From: an uncultured Christensenella sp.
GTDB taxonomy: Bacteria; Bacillota; Clostridia; Christensenellales; Pumilibacteraceae
Direction of reading: 5' to 3'
Length of the DNA stretch: 11,358 bases
NCBI GenBank assembly: GCA_910577995.1
Contig: CAJTND010000008.1
Span: 1 to 11,358 of the forward strand
Shown here: positions 6,501 to 11,358 of the stretch, one piece after another
How the letters are laid out: every line of letters starts with the position of its first letter
Position numbering within the stretch: position 1 is the first letter of the stretch
The notes under the pieces: model-generated
Told to the model about the DNA's origin: nothing
The model's database searches: none
The model's input: only the letters and a program-made list of their open reading frames with translations
Made by a program: the position numbers and the translations under genes

Positions 6501-9010
6501 ACAGGATACTATACAATCAGCTCCACTCCAACGGCATGAACAACATTTCGGCGGATACGCAGTTCCGCGATATAACGCCGTGGTGGAAGATAGCACTTAC
6601 CGCGCTTCAAGCGGTGTCGGTGACGGTGCTAGTCATAGCGGCGGTCATGACCGTGCTCGGCATAGTGTTTTCGACCAAGGCTTTCGGCGGCATGTACGTC
6701 GCCAAGGCCGACGGCACTTACGTCTATCCGTACGAACGCGCGACGGGCTTCAAGGGCTTTTTCGTCAACATCGGGCGCAGGTACGGCACGCTCCGAAAGC
6801 GCAGTAAGATAATACTTATCGTATCGGTATCGCTCGCTGTCGTCATGATACTTACGGCGATAATAACGCCGCTCGCGGTGCGCGCGTACCGCAACCGCCC
6901 GATACCCGTCGTACCGCCGCTGCCGCGCGAAACGTATACCTTCGAGGCGGAAGACCCGAAGGTCGTTCTCGGCGCCGGCTCGTACAGCGGCAATGCGAGC
7001 ATGCCTTACGTTTCCAAGGAGGAAGGCTCGGAGCAAACATATATAGGCGGGTTCTCCTGCAACGTCGGCGCGACGATAACCTACTACATAAAAGCGGAGA
7101 GCGCGGCGACGGCAGAGCTCAAGATCTCGGTCAGCACCAACTATAAATTCGCGCCGCTGCTCGGCTCGGTGACGGTGCTCATCAACGGCGAGATGCTCGA
7201 CGCGTCGGGCAGAGATACGACGATAGACTTCGAGGGCGAGGGCGGCTGGACTCGGTTCTGCGACGTCAGCATCGGCGACGTAGAGCTTGCCGAGGGCATG
7301 AACACCGTTCAGATAAGACAGATATCCGAGGAGCGCGGCAACAACATCGATTGTATCAGGCTGGACAGCACCGCGCCGCTCGCGCTCGTTTCCGCACCGT
7401 CGGAGTTCGGCGACGACGATTGGACGCGCGCGGAGTTTGCGGTCGGCGTCGGCGGCAGGGAGAGCGACAACGCTCAGCCCGTTGCGCCCGCGATATTCAC
7501 GACTGCGGACTACGCGAGCGGTTACTTCGGCAATCTCTCGGGCAACGTCGGCGCAGGTGCGACCTTTACGGTGACGAGCGACAAGGAGTGCGAGGCGGTG
7601 CTCTATCTGTACGCATCCATGCGCACGCGGACGCATGTATTCGCAGAGGCTTACGACCTGACTGTCAACGGCGCGCCCGTCGAGGTATCGGCGACGATGC
7701 CGTCGGGTTCGGATAAGTGGACGACTTTCTCCTCCGTCGGGCTGGGCAAGATAACGCTTGCGGCAGGAACTAACACCGTTACGATAACGGTCAAGAGCGA
7801 CGACGGCGGGCTAGGCGCCAACATCGCGGGCATAGCGCTCACGACGGAGAGCGCGGCGCTCGGCGCGACGAAGCACGTTTGCGGTCATGTCTGCCCCGAT
7901 TGCGGCAAGTGCGCGGACATAACGTGCAACAAGCAGTCCTGCGCGGACAAATGCGAGAACGTCATACCCAAGCACGAGTGCGGCGCGGTATGCCCCGACT
8001 GCGGCGGCTGTATCGACTACGACTGCGAGCAAGCCGCTTGCTCGGATAAGTGCGAGTGCGAGGAAGTCGACGACGGCGATTGGACGGAATACGCGTTCGA
8101 CGCGGTGGATGGCGGCAGCCTGCACGACGGCGTCGCTATGGTCGACGGCTCGCACGAACAGGGCTGGCTCGTCGTCAACAACAACGGATATATCGGCAAC
8201 CTTGCGAAAAACTACGGCGCGACGGTCACGTTCGGCATATATGCCGACAGCGCGTGCACGGCGACGCTGTACATCAGAGTGAGCACGCGGAACGGCGAGT
8301 TCAGGCTCAAGGACGCTTACGAGGTGTCCGTCGGCGGCGTCTTGTATCCGAGCGTTACCGATATGACGGGCGGCGGCGACGAGTGGGAAGTTTTCGAGAG
8401 CTATCTCGTGCGTCACGTCAAGCTCGTCAAGGGCAACAACAGCATTACGATAAAGGTCGTCGACAAGACGAACGTCGGGGCTAACCTCAAGGGCATAACG
8501 TTAAAGACCGCTGGCACGCGCCTGTCGTGGGAAAAGTCGGACACCGTCGTTTTCAACACCGTAACGGGCGGCAAGCTCAGCTCGGGCGTGACGATAGTCA
8601 ACGGCGAGGCGGTGAGCGGCTCGCTCAACGTCGATCCCGACGGTTATATCGGCGGCGTCGCGATGAACTACGGCGCAACGATAACCTTTAATATCCACGC
8701 CGAGAAAGCGGGCGCGGCTAAGCTCTGGCTCACGGTCAGCGAGCGCAACCTCGAAAAGAATTTCGTATTCAACGACGCGTACTCGCTGACGGTCAACGGC
8801 GCGGACGTATCGAGCGATGCGGACATGTCGAGAGACGGTAACGGCTCGTGGACGACCTTCAAGGACTACCTACTCGGCGATATAACGCTGAAAGAGGGCG
8901 ACAACGTAATAACTTTCACGGTCAAAGACCGCGACGAGCTTTGCAGCAACTTCAAAGGCATCAAGTTGAACGCGACGGATAACGTACTCGACTTTTCCAT
9001 ACAGTCGTGA
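3542..9010 (+). CDS. giant membrane-anchored permuted GH3 glycosidase with four carbohydrate-binding-like modules
   Basis: A 1822-aa multidomain protein whose core is a family 3 glycoside hydrolase (beta-glucosidase/beta-xylosidase type). Order: basic N-terminus and membrane helix (about 21-43); GH3 C-terminal alpha/beta domain (about 90-400, with GSASYAQIADVLSGAIAPSG and GIYMGYRYYET); Fn3-like domain (about 435-550, starting YPFGYGLTYTDFSY); linker (550-715); GH3 N-terminal barrel (about 715-1000). The normal GH3 order is reversed. Barrel motifs: NDGPAG (754-759), GRNFEYYSEDG (822-832), KH (856-857), SHN (902-904), and TDA with the likely nucleophile D935. E239 in YTSEDGD is a candidate acid/base. 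Two more membrane helices (about 1014-1044, 1089-1113) flank a basic loop, so both the GH3 core and the C-terminal part should face outward. Then come beta-sandwich modules resembling CBM6/CBM35 (about 1131-1277, 1294-1436, 1513-1656, 1667-1812), with two seven-Cys repeats (1447-1506) between the second and third. AGGAGG at 3529-3534 supports the ATG. Substrate unknown. Confidence 0.92.
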   Translation: MSRNKRDGKSSYRLLTRIFDRGVWALIAGFFAILTIIAFVGGSFADKYSANLNAVLNIKTQEIIGGGEEYYESDFYKKNGYDNDAMRGHSMEVAEQAAAEGAVLLWNNAVPSGGKALPIAKGGKVSLFGVATQKYLVAGGGSGYIGINTPDTVKSKLEERELVVNPKLWNAYSLLKANYGYYVVGDEAKKRVGDSNYWEYRIREIPWDVLDTSTVGKVTDTVGDYGDAAVMTVTRYTSEDGDTDFDPTVDYGKSIYNDNNLDGNYMDLSADEHKVIEELIKLKKSGTVKRVVLLMNTASPLQMKNIRKMDIDACVWVGMGGSASYAQIADVLSGAIAPSGHLADTLAYDHYSSPVTENFGDETFDGSLAGLPATNKMTHNTKTLVYQEGIYMGYRYYETRYEDLVTGKGGANGSAGVKAGDASDGWKYSSEVAYPFGYGLTYTDFSYDRFKVEKKGDDYEVSLRITNKGSIPGKEVMQVYLQKPYTEYDKKTGIEKSAVELVGFDKTDSITKDQTLTVTVKGEEFKTYDSYGKRTYILEQGDYYLAVGRSAHDALNNILALKGYKASDGMTDDLGAPADGNASLAYKIHIDADDYVKYSKSVTGYAITNQFDNADIKLYAGTKDQMSGVKYLSRSDWQGTYPSGVKITTNNTIIADMQYGGSGAVPNRPNDVMPTYDKVTVAQDVLDGLNEGKDDDKKQDRLLLVNLMEKEFGDPLWQDLLNQISWETQRDLIKYGYCNIMGISSIGSHEMKANDGPAGIKGNICPGLTSYMCFPSQQVLCCTWDLPLVNKIGDAFGMEMLHAGYTAIYGPGAGIHRSAFSGRNFEYYSEDGFISGKMFAAETRGLQKRGVIVFAKHMVLNDQERNRYGGTVWANEQAIREIYLKAFEGGIVEGKANGIMTSHNRIGATWSGAHSGLLNEILRKEWGFTGITITDAAVSDHEFTSKAMAVALVAGQDFWMYGSDKTSDLTEFKTNATVCLAMREAAHRILYNQLHSNGMNNISADTQFRDITPWWKIALTALQAVSVTVLVIAAVMTVLGIVFSTKAFGGMYVAKADGTYVYPYERATGFKGFFVNIGRRYGTLRKRSKIILIVSVSLAVVMILTAIITPLAVRAYRNRPIPVVPPLPRETYTFEAEDPKVVLGAGSYSGNASMPYVSKEEGSEQTYIGGFSCNVGATITYYIKAESAATAELKISVSTNYKFAPLLGSVTVLINGEMLDASGRDTTIDFEGEGGWTRFCDVSIGDVELAEGMNTVQIRQISEERGNNIDCIRLDSTAPLALVSAPSEFGDDDWTRAEFAVGVGGRESDNAQPVAPAIFTTADYASGYFGNLSGNVGAGATFTVTSDKECEAVLYLYASMRTRTHVFAEAYDLTVNGAPVEVSATMPSGSDKWTTFSSVGLGKITLAAGTNTVTITVKSDDGGLGANIAGIALTTESAALGATKHVCGHVCPDCGKCADITCNKQSCADKCENVIPKHECGAVCPDCGGCIDYDCEQAACSDKCECEEVDDGDWTEYAFDAVDGGSLHDGVAMVDGSHEQGWLVVNNNGYIGNLAKNYGATVTFGIYADSACTATLYIRVSTRNGEFRLKDAYEVSVGGVLYPSVTDMTGGGDEWEVFESYLVRHVKLVKGNNSITIKVVDKTNVGANLKGITLKTAGTRLSWEKSDTVVFNTVTGGKLSSGVTIVNGEAVSGSLNVDPDGYIGGVAMNYGATITFNIHAEKAGAAKLWLTVSERNLEKNFVFNDAYSLTVNGADVSSDADMSRDGNGSWTTFKDYLLGDITLKEGDNVITFTVKDRDELCSNFKGIKLNATDNVLDFSIQS

Positions 9011-9024
9011 CGCGTTATCCGCGC
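8972..9024 (+). promoter_or_regulatory. long-range inverted repeat around the GH3 stop codon
   Basis: CGGATAACG (8976-8984) and CGTTATCCG (9013-9021) are perfect 9-bp inverted repeats flanking the stop at 9008-9010; three more G-C pairs form beyond a one-base bulge (8972-8974 with 9022-9024). No T-run follows, so it is not a classic terminator. It could be an mRNA processing or stability element that sets different levels for the GH3 and lipoprotein genes. The 57-bp gap to the next gene shows no convincing promoter. Confidence 0.35.
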
Positions 9025-9067
9025 CGATGCGCCTAATACCTATCGAAACGATTTACAGGAGGATAAA

Positions 9068-10963
9068 ATGAAGAGAAAACTATTTGCGCTGGTAGCCGCC
9101 GCCGTGTTCGGCGTGATGAGCGTGGGCGCGCTCGCGGCTTGCGACAGCAAAACGCCTGCGCCGCCGCCGCACACATGCGAGCATGTCTGCCCCGAACCCG
9201 ATTGCGGCAAGTGTCTGGACGCGGACTGCGACGATCCCGTATGCGCGGATAAGTGCCAAGGTCATACGACTCCGACTCCGCCGCCCGACGAGCACGAGTG
9301 CGGGCATGTCTGCCCCGAACCCGATTGCGGCAAATGCCTGGACGCGGACTGCGACGATCCCGTATGCGCGGATAAGTGCGAAGGTCATATATTTACTGTC
9401 ACATTCGAGCTCGACGGCGGCACTGGCACGATCATCGGCGCGAGCTACAAACCGGGCGATACCTTTGAACTGCCGACGGGCGACGGGGTTACCAAAGAAG
9501 CTTGCACGCTGATAGGCTGGACCGACGGTACGACCGAATACGAGCTCGGCGAGCAGTACGAAATGCCCGACGAGAACGTCGTATTCACAGCCGTATGGGA
9601 AGAATGGGCGGCGTATGAGTTCGGCGTTATCGATAAAAACGTGTCGTTTATGTCGGGCGCCGGCGGAAAGTATATCGTCAACGACGGATACATAGGCAAC
9701 GTCGCTAAAAACTTCGGTTCGGTCATGGTGTTCGGCGTAAATGCGGATACCGCGGGCAAGGCGTTGCTGTACTTCACCGTGTGCGACAGACCGGGCGAGT
9801 TCGTGTTCGACGATGCGTACACGCTCAAAGTCAACGGTGTTACGGTGCAAAGTTCCGCCGACATGTCGCAGAGATCTCAAAATTGGGATAACTTCCGCGA
9901 CTATATGATCGCCGAAGTCGATCTTGTCGAGGGCGGCAATACCATAATGATATCCGTCAAAGATACGGGCGAAGCCGATCTTGCCGGCAACGTAAAGGGC
10001 ATAACGCTCAAATCGGAAACGATAGAATGCTCGTTCCCCGACAGAACGTGGAGCGAGGAAACGGTGCTCAACGCGCTCGACGGAGGAAACCTCAATACGG
10101 GCGTGCATACGACGGCGACGGTCAACGGCGGAGAGAACTGCCTCGGGCAAATGAACCTTACGGACAGATACGCGACATTCAGGGTCAAGTCGGACACCGA
10201 TACCCGCGCCGCGCTGTATCTCAACGTCAGCAACTATAACGAAAAATATTTCTTCGACGAGGCGTTCGAGCTATACATTAACGGCAAGAGGCTGACGAGC
10301 GGCGTCGTTATGCCGAGCGGAAAAACGCAGTGGACGGAATACGACCTTATTCGGATAGGGCTTATCGATCTTCAAGCGAACGAGCCCGCCGAGATAACTC
10401 TTATAGGCAAAGAAAAGGATTATAATGTCCGCGGCATCAAACTCGTTACCGAAAACGCCTGCAACATCGCGCTTACCGACGACGCGCTTTACGGCTATGC
10501 GTCGGCTTGGGATAATACCGATATAAGATTCGTTACGGAAGACGGCGGAAATAAGGCGGTGACTCAGGGCGTGACGATCGGCGGCGGCGTTATGATAGAC
10601 AACGGCGGCGCATGGCTCGGCGGCATATCGGGCAATGCAAATGCGACGATAAGCTTTACCGTCAACGCCGCGGAAGCAACGCGATCCGTCATGTATTTGA
10701 ACGTCAGCTATCACGGCGACTATCTGTTCAATCAGTCGTTTGAGCTTTTGGTCAACGGTCGGTCGGTGTTCTCCTGCTCGCGCGTTCCGACGGGCGGCAC
10801 GGTATGGACGCAGTTCGCGGATATGGCTATCGCGGAGATAGCGCTCGATAAAGGCGACAACACGATAGAGATACGCAATATCAGTTCGGACGGCGGCAAG
10901 GGCTGTAACATAGCCGGCGCGACGTTCAAGTCGGAGCTTGCGGGCGTAACGCTCAAAAGCTGA
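9068..10963 (+). CDS. modular surface lipoprotein with Cys-rich, Listeria-Bacteroides-type and carbohydrate-binding-like repeats
   Basis: A 631-aa exported lipoprotein. The basic, hydrophobic signal peptide ends in the lipobox LAAC, with C25 as the lipid-modified residue. Then follow two seven-Cys repeats (37-63 and 78-104) separated by a Thr/Pro linker, a Listeria-Bacteroides/InlB-B-type beta repeat (about 108-178, starting FTVTFELDGGTG and ending FTAVWEEW), and three beta-sandwich modules of the CBM6/CBM35-like type (about 180-315, 327-461, 480-628). The modules share landmarks with those of the upstream GH3 protein: GYIGNVAKNFG, DAYTLKVNG, NTIMISVKD and NVKGITLKS. No catalytic motif is visible, so it is probably a binding or adhesion partner rather than an enzyme. 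The ATG has AGGAGG at 9057-9062. With 57 bp after the GH3 gene and a terminator after its own stop, it is the last gene of the operon. Glycan binding is inferred; ligand unknown. Confidence 0.9.
   Translation: MKRKLFALVAAAVFGVMSVGALAACDSKTPAPPPHTCEHVCPEPDCGKCLDADCDDPVCADKCQGHTTPTPPPDEHECGHVCPEPDCGKCLDADCDDPVCADKCEGHIFTVTFELDGGTGTIIGASYKPGDTFELPTGDGVTKEACTLIGWTDGTTEYELGEQYEMPDENVVFTAVWEEWAAYEFGVIDKNVSFMSGAGGKYIVNDGYIGNVAKNFGSVMVFGVNADTAGKALLYFTVCDRPGEFVFDDAYTLKVNGVTVQSSADMSQRSQNWDNFRDYMIAEVDLVEGGNTIMISVKDTGEADLAGNVKGITLKSETIECSFPDRTWSEETVLNALDGGNLNTGVHTTATVNGGENCLGQMNLTDRYATFRVKSDTDTRAALYLNVSNYNEKYFFDEAFELYINGKRLTSGVVMPSGKTQWTEYDLIRIGLIDLQANEPAEITLIGKEKDYNVRGIKLVTENACNIALTDDALYGYASAWDNTDIRFVTEDGGNKAVTQGVTIGGGVMIDNGGAWLGGISGNANATISFTVNAAEATRSVMYLNVSYHGDYLFNQSFELLVNGRSVFSCSRVPTGGTVWTQFADMAIAEIALDKGDNTIEIRNISSDGGKGCNIAGATFKSELAGVTLKS
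9181..9389 (+). repeat. near-identical tandem DNA repeat encoding the Cys-rich motif
   Basis: The 86-bp copies at 9181-9266 and 9304-9389 differ at only three positions and lie 123 bp (41 codons) apart, separated by a Pro/Thr-coding linker. The encoded motif is C-x3-C-x4-C-x2-C-x4-C-x4-C-x3-C. Such high DNA identity points to a recent duplication or gene conversion. Confidence 0.9.
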
Positions 10964-10979
10964 TACGATATATCGGCAT

Positions 10980-11011
10980 AAAAAACGGAAGTCAACGGCT
11001 TCCGTTTTTTT
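10980..11011 (+). terminator. rho-independent terminator of the surface operon
   Basis: ACGGAAG (10985-10991) pairs with CTTCCGT (10999-11005), extended inward by a T-G wobble and a C-G pair to a 3-nt loop. Seven T follow (11005-11011) and six A precede it, so it could also work on the reverse strand. It starts 17 nt after the lipoprotein stop. Confidence 0.92.
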
Positions 11012-11021
11012 GTGTCATTTA

Positions 11022-11035
11022 TTGACATATGTCAA
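11022..11035. promoter_or_regulatory. 14-bp perfect palindrome between convergent terminators
   Basis: TTGACATATGTCAA reads the same on both strands. It could be a protein binding site. It contains a TTGACA on each strand, but I see no good -10 box at 17 bp. Function unknown. The rest of the 11012-11094 stretch shows nothing else I can support. Confidence 0.35.
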
Positions 11036-11094
11036 GCGGTGTAAAGATCTACGTCGCCGACGTCGACTGACGTTTCTCGGTCGATATATAAATG

Positions 11095-11127
11095 AAAACG
11101 GCTGTCGCGGTAGGCGACAGCCGTTTT
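11095..11127 (-). terminator. terminator of the convergent minus-strand gene, probably bidirectional
   Basis: AAAACGGCTGTCGC (11095-11108) pairs perfectly over 14 bp with GCGACAGCCGTTTT (11114-11127) around a 5-nt loop. On the minus strand it begins 15 nt past the stop of the gene at 11143 and ends in TTTTCATTTATATA. It is nearly symmetric and could also stop read-through from the plus-strand operon. Confidence 0.88.
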
Positions 11128-11142
11128 GCTACTATAAATATA

Positions 11143-11358
11143 TTATTTTTTGAACAGCTTGGAGAACAGCCCGCCTGCGGTCTTGCCGTCTTTTCTCGGC
11201 GCGGGCGCGTTGTTCTTTGCCGTGCCGCCTTTTGCGCTCTTGTCGACGGCGATATTGCCGCTGCCCTTTGCGGCGGGCTTGGTCGCGGTCGAAGCAGGGC
11301 GCGCCGTCGGTTTGGCGGCTGCGGGTTTTGCGGTCGCGGCGGGCTTGGTCGCGGTGAC
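11143..11358 (-). CDS. C-terminal end of a basic Ala/Lys/Pro-rich protein (partial)
   Basis: Only the last 71 residues are in the window; the gene runs in from the right edge on the minus strand and stops at TAA (11145-11143). The tail is low-complexity, rich in Ala, Lys, Pro and Thr (units such as TATKPAA and AKPAAAKP), and ends in a short amphipathic segment GGLFSKLFKK. A 20-bp DNA stretch (11270-11289) is repeated exactly at 11336-11355, matching the TATKPAA repeat 22 codons apart. Tails like this occur on histone H1-like DNA-binding proteins and on disordered extensions of many cytoplasmic proteins; the fold cannot be told from this piece. The terminator just after the stop supports this strand over the open frame opposite. 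Confidence 0.7.
   Translation of the reverse strand, partial: VTATKPAATAKPAAAKPTARPASTATKPAAKGSGNIAVDKSAKGGTAKNNAPAPRKDGKTAGGLFSKLFKK

Noticed and set aside
3545..6502. A 985-codon open frame on the minus strand, antisense to the GH3 gene
   Set aside because: It mirrors the codon pattern of the GH3 gene in GC-rich DNA. The translation is Arg/Val/Ala-rich with no recognisable motif, while the plus-strand frame has clear GH3 motifs and a ribosome binding site.
6629..7636. Further long minus-strand frames under the C-terminal part of the GH3 gene, and a similar one at 9080-10150 under the lipoprotein
   Set aside because: Same codon-mirror effect; low-complexity Arg-rich translations, no domains, and the opposite strand is clearly coding.
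9011..9067. Separate promoter for the lipoprotein gene
   Set aside because: No paired -35/-10 boxes with correct spacing, and no ACGAAT repeats as at the other two promoters; read-through from the GH3 gene is more likely.
9175..9400. Short-period repeats considered as a CRISPR array
   Set aside because: There are only two copies, 86 bp long, in frame within a coding sequence and encoding a Cys-rich motif.
11022..11050. Promoter using TTGACA at 11022
   Set aside because: No acceptable -10 box at 16-18 bp and no downstream gene on the plus strand.
11092..11358. Plus-strand frame from ATG 11092 open to the window end
   Set aside because: It begins inside a terminator hairpin and has no SD. 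The minus-strand frame has a stop followed by a terminator and a coherent Ala/Lys/Pro composition.

Overview
This window looks like accessory chromosome of a GC-rich, Gram-positive-type anaerobe, most likely an uncultured gut member of the Clostridia. The reasons are strong AGGAGG-type ribosome binding sites, a lipoprotein with a standard lipobox and no outer-membrane features, Listeria-Bacteroides-type repeats, and a glycoside hydrolase family 3 (GH3) enzyme with the swapped domain order known from Ruminococcus and Butyrivibrio. Isoleucine is very often coded by ATA despite the high GC content. I cannot place the organism more precisely by eye.

Layout. (1) 1-818: an mscL mechanosensitive channel gene with its own promoter and rho-independent terminator; a short GNRA-capped hairpin lies at the left edge. 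(2) 832-3030: a two-component operon of a LytTR-family response regulator and an AgrC-like GHKL histidine kinase. The two genes overlap just after a run of ten G, and the operon ends in a terminator whose loop holds the kinase stop codon. (3) 3032-11011: a second operon of three genes: a 137-aa membrane protein, a 1822-aa membrane-anchored permuted GH3 enzyme carrying four carbohydrate-binding-like modules, and a 631-aa lipoprotein built from the same Cys-rich and carbohydrate-binding-like modules. It ends in a terminator. (4) 11095-11358: the 3' end of a convergent gene for a basic Ala/Lys/Pro-rich protein and its terminator.

How the parts fit. The promoters of operons 2 and 3 are near copies of each other. 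Each has two ACGAAT direct repeats exactly 21 bp apart, followed at the same distance by a -35 box and a 17-bp spacer. This is the geometry of LytTR/AgrA binding sites. The reading offered here is that the kinase senses an unknown signal, the LytTR regulator activates its own operon and the surface operon, and the surface operon places a GH3 glycosidase and a partner lipoprotein on the outside of the membrane, both with tandem sugar-binding-like modules. No transporter, peptide precursor or other glycosidase is present in the window, so signal and substrate are unknown. This regulator-plus-surface-glycosidase unit is the best candidate here for an undescribed system.
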